NCBI RefSeq assembly: GCF_012932915.1
Contig: NZ_VCQU01000001.1
Coordinates: 1-64,000, forward strand
Direction of reading: 5' to 3'
Length of the DNA stretch: 64,000 bases
Source: Antrihabitans stalactiti
Lineage (GTDB): Bacteria; Actinomycetota; Actinomycetes; Mycobacteriales; Mycobacteriaceae
The first letter of the stretch is position 1. Each line of letters opens with the position of its first letter. The position numbers were made by a program, and so were the translations under genes. The notes under the pieces are model-generated. The model made no database searches and was not told where the DNA came from. It was given only the letters and a program-made list of their open reading frames with translations. Shown here piece by piece: positions 53,818-64,000 of the stretch.

Positions 53818-54969
53818 CTATTCGGTCAACTCCCCGTGCGGCGCCCAGCCGACCTCGTGCGTGTTCGTGACAGGGCTCGGTTCCACCGGCTTCCTCGCCG
53901 CCGCTTCCGCCTCCCGGACCGCTTGGGCGATGTCGGGGTCGGTCCGCGTGTTGAACCAGTCCGCAACCTCGTCGTCGTCGACCTTCGGCACGTCCTCGTC
54001 GGTGCGGCTGGACTCGTAACGGAAAATCCCGTCGTCGCCCTGTTTGCCCAGGGTCTTGGCGAACCCCTTGAGTGCATCACCGAAATCGCTGGGCACCAGC
54101 CACACCTTGTTCGCGTCACCCTGGGCCATCGTCGGCAAGGTCTGCAGGTATTGATAGGCGAGCAGTTCCGGCGTCGGCTTGCCGGCTTTGATTGCGGCGA
54201 AAACCTTTTCGATAGCTTTCGCCTCACCCTGCGCCTCGAGGTACCGCGCGGCACGTTCGCCTTGCGCACGCAGAATCGCGGACTGACGCTCACCTTCGGC
54301 GGACAGGATCGCGGCCTGTTTGGCACCCTCCGCGGCTAGGATCTGGCTCTGCTTATTTCCTTCCGCGGTCTTGATCGACGCCTCGCGAACGCCCTCGGAG
54401 TTGAGGATCACGGCACGCTTCTCCCGGTCCGCCTTCATCTGCTTCTCCATCGATTCCTGGATGGAATGAGGCGGATCGATACTCTTCAACTCGACACGAG
54501 CCACCCGCAGACCCCACCGTCCCGTGGCCTCGTCCAAGACCCCGCGCAGCTGGCCGTTGATCGAATCACGCGACGTCAACGTCTCCTCCAACGTCATGCC
54601 GCCGACGACGTTGCGCAAGGTCGTCACGGTCAGCTGCTCGACGGCGGCGATGTAGTCGCTGATCTCGTACACCGCAGCCTTCGGGTTCGTGACCTGGAAG
54701 TACACGACGGTATCGATGTGCAGGGTCAGGTTGTCCTGAGTGATCACGGGTTGCGGCGGAAAGGACACGACACGCTCGCGCAGATCGACCTTCGCGCGGA
54801 TCCGATCGGCGAACGGAATAAGAAAGGTCAGTTGCCCCGACGCGGTCCGCGCGTACCTGCCGAGCCGCTCGATCACGGCCGCTTCCGCCTGTGGCACAAG
54901 CGCGATCGACTTGAAGACCACGACACAGACGAACAAGACGATCACACCCAACGCGATAAGCGCCTCCAT
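53818..54969 (-). CDS. SPFH/band-7 (stomatin-like) protein
   Basis: 383 residues. One N-terminal membrane segment (MEALIALGVIVLFVCVVVF), an SPFH domain (about 20-200, with AAVIERLGRYAR and VDLRERVVSFPPQPV), and an Ala/Glu-rich coiled coil with repeated AEG units (GVREASIKTAEGNKQSQIL, ILAAEGAKQ). It scaffolds membrane microdomains and works with NfeD, whose gene it overlaps by one base. Corresponds in place to Rv1488. Confidence 0.92.
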   Translation of the reverse strand: MEALIALGVIVLFVCVVVFKSIALVPQAEAAVIERLGRYARTASGQLTFLIPFADRIRAKVDLRERVVSFPPQPVITQDNLTLHIDTVVYFQVTNPKAAVYEISDYIAAVEQLTVTTLRNVVGGMTLEETLTSRDSINGQLRGVLDEATGRWGLRVARVELKSIDPPHSIQESMEKQMKADREKRAVILNSEGVREASIKTAEGNKQSQILAAEGAKQAAILSAEGERQSAILRAQGERAARYLEAQGEAKAIEKVFAAIKAGKPTPELLAYQYLQTLPTMAQGDANKVWLVPSDFGDALKGFAKTLGKQGDDGIFRYESSRTDEDVPKVDDDEVADWFNTRTDPDIAQAVREAEAAARKPVEPSPVTNTHEVGWAPHGELTE

Positions 54970-55400
54970 CACAGCCCCTTCCACACAACGGCGGTTGCGC
55001 CGTCGATCTCCAACACGGTCACCGTCGTGCCGGGCTCGTAGACATCCGCGGCGTCGAGCGGACGCGCCGTCCAGATCTCGCCGTCGAGCTTCACCCGCCC
55101 GCCGTGTTCACCGACCAGCTCCAGCACCAGGGCATGCTTGCCGCTCAACGCCGCAGCGTTGGTCGCAACAGGGGCTGCGGAGGCGAAGCGGCGCAACAGA
55201 ACTGGCCGGACCACGGCTAGTAACGCCACGGACAACACGCCGAAGACGACGGCGTCGAGCCAGAGTGGAAAGTCGGTCAACGCACTGACCCCTGCAGTCG
55301 CGAGCGCTCCGCCCGCCAGCATGAGCAGGAAGAAATCGCCGGTCAGCGCCTCTGCCGAAGCAAGCAATACACCGGCCACCAGCCAAATCAGCGCGGCCAC
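54969..55400 (-). CDS. NfeD-family membrane protein
   Basis: 143 residues, the short NfeD type without the protease domain: three to four membrane helices (LIWLVAGVLLASAEAL, FFLLMLAGGALATAGVSAL, AVVFGVLSVALLAVVRPVLL) and a C-terminal OB-fold (KLDGEIWTARPLDA, GTTVTVLEIDGATAVV). Partner of the SPFH protein in membrane quality control. Corresponds in place to Rv1487. Confidence 0.92.
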   Translation of the reverse strand: MAALIWLVAGVLLASAEALTGDFFLLMLAGGALATAGVSALTDFPLWLDAVVFGVLSVALLAVVRPVLLRRFASAAPVATNAAALSGKHALVLELVGEHGGRVKLDGEIWTARPLDAADVYEPGTTVTVLEIDGATAVVWKGL

Positions 55401-55421
55401 AGTTCCACTGTAGCCACGACC

Positions 55422-56039
55422 TCAGATCGCGGCGATCCTCGGAAAAGTCTCCTGCGCCAACGTCACCAGGCAGTCGGTGAGCAGCGCCGCGACCTGCGGG
55501 CGGGTAAGCGTGCCACGCTGAATCCACTCTCGCCCGGCGGCTTTCACCATGCCTCCGTACGCGCGGACCATCGCTCGGGTGTGCTCGGTCCGCTCCCCCG
55601 AATTCATGCCGAGAATCATCAGCACACGTTCAGCAGCGTCGGTGTCTGCGGCGTCGAGGATGTGCTGTACCTCGGGGTCGTCGCCGATGCCTTCGGAGCC
55701 CGTCACTGCAACCCAGGTCGCGCCGTGCGCCTCGATGGAATCCAACAACCAGTCGACACCCTGCTCGACCCGCTCACGGAGTGACCCCCGGTACGGCTCC
55801 ACCGAATCGACGGCGGGGATGCCGACCATTCGCTTCACAACTTCGAGGTAGAGGTCGCGCTTGGTCCCGAAATAGTGGTTGATCAGCCCACGAGCGACAC
55901 CCGCTTCTTGTGCGAGTTCGGAGGTGGAGACCGCGGCGTACGGTCGTTGACCGAACATGGTGATCGCGCATTCGAGGATTTCCTCACGTCGCGCGTCGGG
56001 CTCCAACCTGCGTCGGCGCGACACGTCGGCGTCAGTCAT
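55422..56039 (-). CDS. TetR-family transcription regulator
   Basis: 205 residues. HTH at about 18-62 (REEILECAITMFGQRPYAAV, SELAQEAGVARGLINHYFGTK). Divergent from the SnoaL-like gene; the palindrome at 56054-56064 lies 15 bases before its ATG and is a likely shared operator. Ligand unknown. Inserted between NfeD and the downstream core genes relative to M. tuberculosis. Confidence 0.9.
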   Translation of the reverse strand: MTDADVSRRRRLEPDARREEILECAITMFGQRPYAAVSTSELAQEAGVARGLINHYFGTKRDLYLEVVKRMVGIPAVDSVEPYRGSLRERVEQGVDWLLDSIEAHGATWVAVTGSEGIGDDPEVQHILDAADTDAAERVLMILGMNSGERTEHTRAMVRAYGGMVKAAGREWIQRGTLTRPQVAALLTDCLVTLAQETFPRIAAI

Positions 56040-56053
56040 GAAGTCCTCTCGTT

Positions 56054-56064
56054 GGCAAGTTGCC
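56054..56064. promoter_or_regulatory. Probable TetR operator
   Basis: GGCAAGTTGCC, a perfect palindrome with a central G, sits in the 66-base gap between the divergent tetR and SnoaL-like genes, next to TATAAGGAT (56065-56073) that resembles a -10 box. It would let the regulator cover both promoters. Confidence 0.5.
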
Positions 56065-56105
56065 TATAAGGATACCGAGCTGGCAGAAAATGCGATGCTT
56101 GGACC

Positions 56106-56573
56106 GTGGACCTCGTTGCATTAGAAGAAATCCGTCAGCTCAAGTACCGCTATTTTCGGGCACTCGACCTCAAACAATGGGACGAGTTCGCCGACACACT
56201 CGCCGACGACATTGTCGGGCGCTACGGCACCCACGCAATGGGTGAACCCCTGTCGTTCGATGGGCGAGAGGCCGTCACAACGTTCATGCGCGACGCACTC
56301 GGCCCAGCCATCACGACCGTTCACGTCGCGAACCATCCTCAGATCGACGTCGACGGCGACGCGGCTACAGGGTCGTGGCTGTTCGAAGACACTGTGATCG
56401 CGACGGAGCACCGCATCGTCATCAAAGGCGCCGGCTACTACAACGACAGCTATCGCCGCGACGCGGACGGACGCTGGCGCATCGCCGCCACGTCGTACAA
56501 CCGGATCTACGAGTCGATGCAGTCGCTGGACGACACGCCGAGCTTCCAGTTCCTGACCAACATGTGGGCTTAG
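56106..56573 (+). CDS. SnoaL-like (NTF2-fold) protein
   Basis: 155 residues of the SnoaL/NTF2 superfamily: EEIRQLKYRYFRALDLKQWD at the start, ALGPAITTVHVANHPQIDVD in the middle and GAGYYNDSYRRDADGRWRIA near the end, all typical of SnoaL_4-type domains. Such proteins act as isomerases, dehydratases or hydroxylases or merely bind small molecules. GTG start at 56106. Likely controlled by the divergent TetR. Overlaps the end of the DUF3097 gene by four bases. Confidence 0.85.
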   Translation: MDLVALEEIRQLKYRYFRALDLKQWDEFADTLADDIVGRYGTHAMGEPLSFDGREAVTTFMRDALGPAITTVHVANHPQIDVDGDAATGSWLFEDTVIATEHRIVIKGAGYYNDSYRRDADGRWRIAATSYNRIYESMQSLDDTPSFQFLTNMWA

Positions 56574-57397
56574 TCGCCCACGGTCACGAAGTCGACGAGT
56601 CGCTCCACCGCGCCGATGAGCGGCGGTTCCAAGTCGCGGAACGTGTTCACCGCGTTGTAGACGCGGCGCCAGCCCTCCTGCGGCGTTCCCCAGCCGAGCC
56701 GACGGCAGATGCCGGTCTTCCAGTCCTCGCCGCGCGGCACGTTCGGCCACTCCTTGATGCCGACCGCTGCAGGCCGGACCGCCTGCCACACATCGATGTA
56801 CGGGTGCCCGGTGACCAACACGAACTCCCCCAGACCCGTCGTCAGGTTGGTCTCCTTCGAGCCTGCAACGAGGTGGTCCACGAGGACGCCGACCTTGTGC
56901 CCCTTGCCCGGGCCGAACTCGGCAAGGCGCGGACCGAGGTTGTCGAGCCCTTCCAACTGCTCGACGACGACGCCTTCGACCCGCAGGTCGTGACCCCACA
57001 CGCGCTCGACGAGCGCCGCATCGTGCACACCCTCGACCCAGATCCGGCTGCCGAGCGCCACCCGCGCACGCAAACCCTCGACCTTGGTCGACCCCGAGGC
57101 CGAGCGAGCCGGTCCGGCGGTGGCTGGTTTCGGCTTCGGCTTGACCAACGTGACCGGCTTGCCGTCCAGCAGGAACGCCGCTTCGCGCATCGCGAACAGC
57201 CGCGTGCGGCGCCGACCGTCCTCCAGGCGCACGAAATCGCCGTCGTAGGTCTTCTCGAATCCGACGACCGCACCACAGAATCCGGTGGCGGCATCTTCCA
57301 CCACCAAGTCGCGATCGGCGGGCACCGTCGGGATCACCGGTTTGCGGGCCCTGGTATGGCCGGAGTAGATGTCGCCGTAGCTATTGCGCGTCGTCAC
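56570..57397 (-). CDS. DUF3097-family protein
   Basis: 275 residues, actinobacterial DUF3097: DLVVEDAATGFCGAVVGFEK, FVRLEDGRRRTRLFAMREAA, SRIWVEGVHDAALVERVWGH with a topoisomerase-primase (Toprim)-like EGVHD turn, and VGVLVDHLVAGSKE. The EG-D and D-H pattern suggests a Toprim metal site, so an action on nucleic acid is possible but unproven. GTG start at 57397. Basic Pro/Lys linker near residue 80. Confidence 0.85.
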   Translation of the reverse strand: MTTRNSYGDIYSGHTRARKPVIPTVPADRDLVVEDAATGFCGAVVGFEKTYDGDFVRLEDGRRRTRLFAMREAAFLLDGKPVTLVKPKPKPATAGPARSASGSTKVEGLRARVALGSRIWVEGVHDAALVERVWGHDLRVEGVVVEQLEGLDNLGPRLAEFGPGKGHKVGVLVDHLVAGSKETNLTTGLGEFVLVTGHPYIDVWQAVRPAAVGIKEWPNVPRGEDWKTGICRRLGWGTPQEGWRRVYNAVNTFRDLEPPLIGAVERLVDFVTVGD

Positions 57398-57464
57398 GCC
57401 CGACCACGCTAGGCGAAGTGGGTCGGCGGGCGCGGGTTGCCACGCCGTCCTATGCTCGATTCTT

Positions 57465-58268
57465 ATGTGTTCCCCGAGCGCCACTCTCGCCGTGTGGGCC
57501 AGCGCCTGGCTCGCAGGCCGCGCCGCGCCCGACGACGTCCTCGATGCGCTAGGCGAGTGGGCCCCGATGCACCTCGTCGGGGCGAGCGACGCCGAGACAG
57601 CCATCCGCACCGGTTTGCCATGGCCCGATCCGGAAGACACCGGAGTCACACTCCTGCTCAAGGTGATTCGCGAAGGCACAGGCAATACCGGTGGCGAGTT
57701 GCGGCTCGTCCTGCCGGTCCCCGGCGACGTCCGCGGGTTGCCACCGGGCACCGAATTCGAACGGTCGGCAATCACCGCAGGCGAGGGCATCTTGATCGGT
57801 GTGCCCGGTCGGCCCGGCAACGGATTGGTGCCGATTCGGGTCGGGCAGGACGTCCTGCAATGGACCGCATTCAGCGCCCCGATTCCCGCCGTGCCTGCCG
57901 TCGAGGTGGGTCTCGGCGAGGCCGAATACATGATGCGCCAGACGGTCCGAGATGCCGCCGACGCGTTGACCGCGGTCCAACGAGTCGAGGTCGACCGCCA
58001 CGAATTCGATGCCCGTAAACACATCGAGGAGCAGATGGCCGACTACGCACGGCACACCTACCCTGACTCGATGTCCGTGCAGGCCCGCCGAATTCTCCAG
58101 ACCGCCGACCACGTCGCCGCCATACTTGCTGTCGCGCAACGGGAATCGGTGTCCTTGCCCACGACCGCCGCAGCCGCCTACACGCGAGACGAAACCCTGC
58201 GGCCCCTGTGGTCGGCAGTCCGGACCGCTCGCCTCGCCGCGGTCGCTGGGGCCGTCAACGGTCGCTAG
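57465..58268 (+). CDS. Conserved actinobacterial hypothetical protein
   Basis: 267 residues; position beside hemH fits M. tuberculosis Rv1486c, though I cannot verify homology. Opens with CSPSATLAVWASAWLAGRAAPDDVLDAL, a helical segment, then beta-rich middle (LRLVLPVPGDVRGLPPG) and long helices at the end (IEEQMADYARHTYPDSMSVQ). No signal peptide or membrane helix. ATG at 57465 with TATGCT nine bases before it, possibly a leaderless start. Function unknown. Confidence 0.75.
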   Translation: MCSPSATLAVWASAWLAGRAAPDDVLDALGEWAPMHLVGASDAETAIRTGLPWPDPEDTGVTLLLKVIREGTGNTGGELRLVLPVPGDVRGLPPGTEFERSAITAGEGILIGVPGRPGNGLVPIRVGQDVLQWTAFSAPIPAVPAVEVGLGEAEYMMRQTVRDAADALTAVQRVEVDRHEFDARKHIEEQMADYARHTYPDSMSVQARRILQTADHVAAILAVAQRESVSLPTTAAAAYTRDETLRPLWSAVRTARLAAVAGAVNGR

Positions 58269-58291
58269 CCCAGTTCCCACACTGCATCGAT

Positions 58292-58334
58292 GTCACATTC
58301 AACCGCTCAGACCGACTGTGTGTGACATTCATGC
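58292..58334. repeat. 43-nt dispersed repeat, copy 2
   Basis: Same element as 20206-20248 (34 of 43 identical). In this copy the hairpin is less perfect, but the end segments CACATTCAACCG and GTGACATTCATGC are kept. It fills most of the 71-base gap between two convergent genes. No other copy was noticed in the window. Confidence 0.6.
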
Positions 58335-58339
58335 CATGC

Positions 58340-59371
58340 TTACTTGCTCCCGCAACATCCGATCGCACACGGTGAGCCATCGACCGTTGCGCCGTAGCTG
58401 GGCTCATTTCCCAAGCGGCGCGGGGGAATTCCCTCCGTCACCTCTCGGACCAGTTCGACGACCAGCTGCGCGAAACGTGGGTCGGTGCCCGGCGTCGCGG
58501 CGCGGGCGAAAGCCACGCCCAACTCCGCAGCGCGTTCGCGAGCCTCGTTGTCCAAGTCCCAGATGACTTCGAGGTGGTCGGACACGAAGCCCACCGGGCA
58601 CACGACCATCGCGTCGATGCCCTTGTCCGCCAACGCATCCACGTGGTCGACGATGTCGGGAGCCAACCACGGGACCTGCGGCGGTCCGGAGCGGGACTGC
58701 CAGACGAGGTCGTGATCGTCGAAACCCGCTGCGGCAGCGGCCAATCGCGCCGCCTCTGCTACCTGACGGCTGTACAGCGCACCCCCACGGGCCGGTGGTC
58801 CAGCGGCGCGGTCGGCAGCGATCGGAATCGAATGTGCCGTGAACACCAACCGCGCACCGGCGCGCCGCTCGGTTGGTAACTCCGCGACGGCTGCTCGGAT
58901 CGCGTCGGCGAAGGCGGCCACCAACAAGGGGTGGTCGTAGTACTGCCGAAGTTTGGTCAACTCTGGCGCGTCGGTCACTGCCGAACGCGCACGAGCGATG
59001 TCCTCGTGATACTGCAAGCACCCCGAGTAGCCACCCCAAGCGGAGGTGGGGAACACCAACGCCGACCGCACACCGTCGTCGCGCATGCGGCCGACGGTGT
59101 CCTCGACCATCGGATCCCAGTTGCGGTTACCGAAGTAGACCGGCAAATCGATACCCGCAGAAGCAAGTTCAGCCTCGACCGCGTCGATGATCCGACGATT
59201 GCATTCGTTGATCGGCGATACGCCACCGAAGTGGTCGTAGTGCTTGGCGACCTCCAGCAGTCGCTCACGAGGCACTCCCCTGCCACGCGTCACGTTCTCG
59301 AGGAACGGCAACACGTGGTCGGGGTGCTCGGGACCACCGAACGAGAGGAACAGAAGCCCATCGGCGCTCAT
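58340..59371 (-). CDS. hemH: Ferrochelatase (coproporphyrin type)
   Basis: 343 residues. [22 protein letters not shown] at the start, [16 protein letters not shown], the catalytic region [12 protein letters not shown] with the metal-site histidine, and [21 protein letters not shown]. Cysteines in YSGCLQY and the C-terminal CAIGCCG are those that ligate a [2Fe-2S] cluster in actinobacterial ferrochelatases. In these bacteria it inserts iron into coproporphyrin III. ATG directly abuts the inhA stop, so it shares the fabG1-inhA transcript. Confidence 0.94.
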   Translation of the reverse strand: MSADGLLFLSFGGPEHPDHVLPFLENVTRGRGVPRERLLEVAKHYDHFGGVSPINECNRRIIDAVEAELASAGIDLPVYFGNRNWDPMVEDTVGRMRDDGVRSALVFPTSAWGGYSGCLQYHEDIARARSAVTDAPELTKLRQYYDHPLLVAAFADAIRAAVAELPTERRAGARLVFTAHSIPIAADRAAGPPARGGALYSRQVAEAARLAAAAAGFDDHDLVWQSRSGPPQVPWLAPDIVDHVDALADKGIDAMVVCPVGFVSDHLEVIWDLDNEARERAAELGVAFARAATPGTDPRFAQLVVELVREVTEGIPPRRLGNEPSYGATVDGSPCAIGCCGSK

Positions 59372-60202
59372 CTAGCTGCCGAAGCCCTCCGGGAACCAGG
59401 TGTTGTGGCTCGCGCCGCCGTCGACGTAGACGATCGAGCCCGTCGTACCCGGCAGCCAATCCGAGAGCAACGCACAGACCGACTTGGCGACCGGAGTCGG
59501 ATCGTCGACGTTCCAGCCGATCGGCGACGCGCCATCCCAGTAGGTGTTGAGCTGGTTGATCCCCATCGCGTCGCCCGTGGCGGTGCCGGCGATGGCCTTC
59601 GCGGCGAGGGTCTTGATCGGGCCTGCGGCAACGAGATTCGAGCGGATCTTCTTCGCCTCGCCGACCTCGCGCGCCACGTAGCGGTTCACCGATTCCAGCG
59701 CCGCTTTCGCGACACCCATCCAGTTGTAGAACGGGTAGGCCGTACGCGGATCGAAGTCGAGGCCGACGATCGAACCGCCTTCGTTCATGACTGGGAGAAC
59801 AGCGCGCGCGAGACTCGCGTAGGTCCACGCAGACACTGTGAATGCCCGCGCAGCATCCGGACCGGGACCCTCCAGGAACGGCAACGCATCGGGACCCATC
59901 AAGGTCTTCGGCGCCTGCGCGATCGAGTGCACGACACCATCGACGCCCTCGGGTGCGATTTCACGGATGCGGTCGGCCAGCGTGGCGAGATGCTCCTCGT
60001 TCGTCGCGTCCAGCTCGAGCGCCGGCGGCACCGGCTGTGGCAAACGCTGAGCGATACGGTCGATGAGTCGCAGCCGGTCGAACCCGGTGATGATGACCTT
60101 TGCGCCGGCTTCCTGCGCCACCTTCGCGATGTGGAACGCGATCGACGCGTCGGTGATGATCCCGGTGACCAGGATGGTCTTGCCTTCGAGCAGTCCGCTC
60201 AT
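59372..60202 (-). CDS. inhA: NADH-dependent enoyl-ACP reductase InhA
   Basis: 276 residues. Reduces trans-2-enoyl-ACP in the FAS-II mycolic acid pathway; the isoniazid target in M. tuberculosis. [20 protein letters not shown], the NADH-site Ser93 in [10 protein letters not shown], Phe150 in GLDFDP and catalytic Tyr159/Lys166 (YNWMGVAK) match mycobacterial Ser94, Phe149, Tyr158 and Lys165. The C-terminus is about seven residues longer than in M. tuberculosis. Downstream of fabG1 by 29 bases. Confidence 0.96.
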   Translation of the reverse strand: MSGLLEGKTILVTGIITDASIAFHIAKVAQEAGAKVIITGFDRLRLIDRIAQRLPQPVPPALELDATNEEHLATLADRIREIAPEGVDGVVHSIAQAPKTLMGPDALPFLEGPGPDAARAFTVSAWTYASLARAVLPVMNEGGSIVGLDFDPRTAYPFYNWMGVAKAALESVNRYVAREVGEAKKIRSNLVAAGPIKTLAAKAIAGTATGDAMGINQLNTYWDGASPIGWNVDDPTPVAKSVCALLSDWLPGTTGSIVYVDGGASHNTWFPEGFGS

Positions 60203-60231
60203 TGGTATGTGTCTCCTGCAGTTCGAGGGAT

Positions 60232-62004
<1,773 letters not shown>

Positions 62005-62008
<4 letters not shown>

Positions 62009-62955
62009 TGGCGGGGCGCCTTGTTCGCGGGTGCGCCGAAACTGTGGCGGCGGGTGGCGACGAACTGAACGACGTCGCTGATCCAGTCGCGGTCGGTCCG
62101 CAGCGTCATGACGGGTGCGCCGCAACTTCGCAGCGCTTGTTCTACGTCGTCTCGATGTGCTTGCGCTGCCTCGGCGAAATCGGCACGCAAGTTCGCGTTG
62201 ACACGGAACTCGCGGGTCCGGCCACTCTCCGGATCGTGCAGGACGATGTCGCCGACATCGGGCAATTCGATGTCGCGCGGGTCGAGGACCTCGACGGCCA
62301 GCAGGTCGTGGCGTGCCGAAATCGAGCGCAGCGCCCGCTGCCAGTCGATGGGTCCGAGGAAGTCGCTGATCACTACGGCTAGTCCACGTTTGCGCTGCGG
62401 GCGACGCAGCGACTCGATGCCTGCACGGAGGTCGCCGCGGACGCCGTCCTCCGAATGCGGGGTGGTCGCGATCTTGCTCAGCATCGACCTCGCGTGGGCA
62501 CGCCCACTGCGGGCCGGAATGCGCGTCAGCCGGTCTCCCGTCGTCACGACCGCGCCGATCCGGTTACCGCCGCCGCTGGTCAGGTGAGCGATCGCAGCCG
62601 ACGCAGCGACAACGAGGTCACGCTTCTCGCACAGCGCGGTGCCGAAATCGAGACTTGCCGACAGGTCGGCGACGATCCACGTCTCGAGTTCGCGGTCTGC
62701 CACTGTCATCCGGACGTGCGGATGCGTCGTGCGGGCCGTGACGGACCAGTCCATCTGGCGGACGTCGTCGCCAGGCTGGTACAGCCGCGCGTCGCCCGGC
62801 TCCGATCCCGGACCGGGGATGAGGCCGAGATGGTCGCCGTGCAGAACTCCGTCGAGCCGACGACGGACCGTCAGCTCGAGAGTCTTCAGCGCTGCGGACA
62901 GCTTCGGGTCGTCGAGTAGACCCGATCGAAACGACGGCGGGGCGTGCGCCGTCAC
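62005..62955 (-). CDS. DUF58 protein (Rv1480-like)
   Basis: 316 residues. DUF58 core YQPGDDVRQMDWSVTART with the conserved Asp/Trp, then a VWA-like domain (LETWIVADLSASLDFG, LAVVISDFLGP). Acts with MoxR ATPases as substrate adaptor; cytoplasmic. Overlaps moxR by four bases (GTGA, 62952-62955) and the VWA gene by four. Confidence 0.9.
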
Positions 62956-64000
62956 TGCGACTTGGTCAGGGACGTCGGCGCGGCGTTACCGCCCTGGCCC
63001 GACGGCGCGGGGGGCGCGTACTGGGGCGCCGGTTGCTGCGGCGGACCGGCCGGACCTTGTGGGGGTTGCGGGATCTGCGGCGCGCCGGGGCTCGGAATCG
63101 AACTGTGCACCTGGTGCCCCTGCGGCGCTACGGACTGTGCGGCGACCTGTGGCAACCCGACCGTCTGCAGGATCTTCGTGATGATGTCTTCCGGCGAAAC
63201 CTCGTCGGCCAGCGCGTCGTAGGACAACACCAAGCGGTGGCGAAGCACGTCCGGGACGATCTCCAGCACGTCCTGCGGAACGACGTAGTCGCGGCCGCGG
63301 ATGAGCGCCAGCGCACGCGATGCCGCGATGATGCCGAGGCTTGCACGCGGTGAGGCACCGTAGGCGATCCAGCCCGCGACGTCGGTGAGACCGAGAGCCC
63401 CGGGATTGCGGGTCGCGGCGATCACGCGGACGACATAGTCGACCAGCGCGTGGTGCACGAAGACAGTGCTGGCGACCTTCTGGAGCCGGACCAGTTCAGC
63501 AGGGTCGAGAATCGGCTTCGCCTCGGGCGGAATGACACCCATGCGGTAGACGATTTCGCGCTCTTCTTCGATCGACGGGTAGTCGACGAGCACTTTGAAC
63601 AGGAAGCGGTCGCGCTGTGCTTCCGGCAGCGGGTACACGCCCTCGTTCTCGATGGGGTTCTGCGTCGCCATGACGAGGAACGGATCAGGCATCGGGTAGG
63701 TCTTGCCACCGATGGTGACGTGGCGCTCGGCCATGACCTCGAGCAATGCCGACTGCACCTTGGCAGGCGCGCGGTTGATCTCGTCGGCGAGAACGAAGTT
63801 CGCGACAACGGGACCGAGCTCGGTGTCGAATTCCTCGCGACCCTGCCGGTAGATCCGGGTTCCGACGAGGTCGGTCGGGACGAGGTCGGGCGTGAACTGC
63901 ACACGAGAGAACGAGCCACCGACGACCTTCGCGAACGTCTCGACCGCAAGGGTCTTGGCAACGCCGGGCACACCTTCGAGCAGAACGTGACCGCGAGCCA
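62952..64000 (-). CDS. moxR1: MoxR-family AAA+ ATPase (5' end beyond window)
   Basis: Partial: the frame is open to the window edge at 64000 and lacks its first 50 or more residues. Walker A region GHVLLEGVPGVAKT lies at the edge, Walker B FVLADEINRAPAK, sensor 1 VMATQNPIENEG, and sensor 2 region ASPRASLGIIAASRAL follow. Head of the moxR-DUF58-VWA operon, chaperone-like. The C-terminal 60 residues after PQVAAQ are Pro/Gln/Gly-rich (PPQGPAGPPQQPAPQYAPPA), a disordered tail longer than that of M. tuberculosis MoxR1. Confidence 0.93.
   Translation of the reverse strand, partial: ARGHVLLEGVPGVAKTLAVETFAKVVGGSFSRVQFTPDLVPTDLVGTRIYRQGREEFDTELGPVVANFVLADEINRAPAKVQSALLEVMAERHVTIGGKTYPMPDPFLVMATQNPIENEGVYPLPEAQRDRFLFKVLVDYPSIEEEREIVYRMGVIPPEAKPILDPAELVRLQKVASTVFVHHALVDYVVRVIAATRNPGALGLTDVAGWIAYGASPRASLGIIAASRALALIRGRDYVVPQDVLEIVPDVLRHRLVLSYDALADEVSPEDIITKILQTVGLPQVAAQSVAPQGHQVHSSIPSPGAPQIPQPPQGPAGPPQQPAPQYAPPAPSGQGGNAAPTSLTKSQ

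Overview
The window is high-GC, densely coded DNA from an actinobacterium, most likely of the mycolic-acid group (Mycobacteriales, a Nocardia/Rhodococcus/Mycobacterium-like lineage). The reasons are a moxR / DUF58 / VWA / fabG1 / inhA / hemH block beside NfeD, an SPFH protein, TVP38, mutA, mutB and meaB, which follows the M. tuberculosis Rv1479-Rv1496 neighbourhood; a LigC/Prim-PolC pair; F420-type LLM oxidoreductases; a WXG-type protein; and many GTG starts and 4-nt start/stop overlaps. No rRNA, tRNA, CRISPR array, insertion sequence or prophage gene was seen. Genes cover almost everything; no gap exceeds 300 bases.

Layout. 0.1-1.3 kb: a family 1 encapsulin shell gene and an unknown small gene. 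1.3-7.2 kb: a carbon-fixation operon read leftwards, cbbL-cbbS-cbbX-cbbF-cbbP plus a tiny coupled ORF, with cbbR divergent to it. 7.2-10.9 kb: a DUF4333 lipoprotein, a membrane protein, and a TetR/methyltransferase pair facing a cytochrome P450 across a palindromic operator. 10.9-14.2 kb: a probable four-gene unit, RHH regulator - DUF4097 protein - DrrA-like ATPase - DrrB-like permease, headed by a helically phased operator. 14.3-20.2 kb: GtrA protein, a truncated antiporter-regulator domain, a CBS protein, an ArsB/NhaD-type ion transporter, a NarL-type two-component pair and an L,D-transpeptidase. 20.3-26.1 kb: a large glycosidase, an LLM oxidoreductase, a WXG/transglycosylase fusion and a PNPOx-like protein. 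26.1-34.4 kb: a 1304-residue DUF4011 helicase-nuclease, a DUF2254 protein, PPK2, LigC and Prim-PolC. 34.4-39.2 kb: an LpqF-like beta-lactamase-fold lipoprotein, an SRPBCC protein, a kinase/LLM fusion, an NRDE protein and a cyclase. 39.2-46.8 kb: eight closely packed plus-strand genes (thioesterase, zinc-knuckle SDR, small membrane protein, glutamate-cysteine ligase-like, DUF2784, CoA-transferase, nucleoside hydrolase, amidohydrolase). 46.8-64 kb: the mycobacterial-type block for methylmalonyl-CoA metabolism, membrane quality control, haem and mycolic acid synthesis.

How the parts fit. The cbb operon encodes the two Calvin-cycle-specific enzymes (phosphoribulokinase, RuBisCO), the RuBisCO activase and one bisphosphatase, under its own LysR regulator, so the strain can plausibly fix CO2; the other cycle enzymes must come from central metabolism elsewhere. 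The right-hand block is ordinary chromosomal core. Among less ordinary items are the phased RHH operator and its operon, the SDR without the usual catalytic tyrosine, the truncated regulator/CBS/transporter/two-component group, the helicase-nuclease, two protein fusions, and several long palindromes and a 43-nt repeat at gene ends. I see no strong evidence for a wholly new system; the best candidates are listed as findings.
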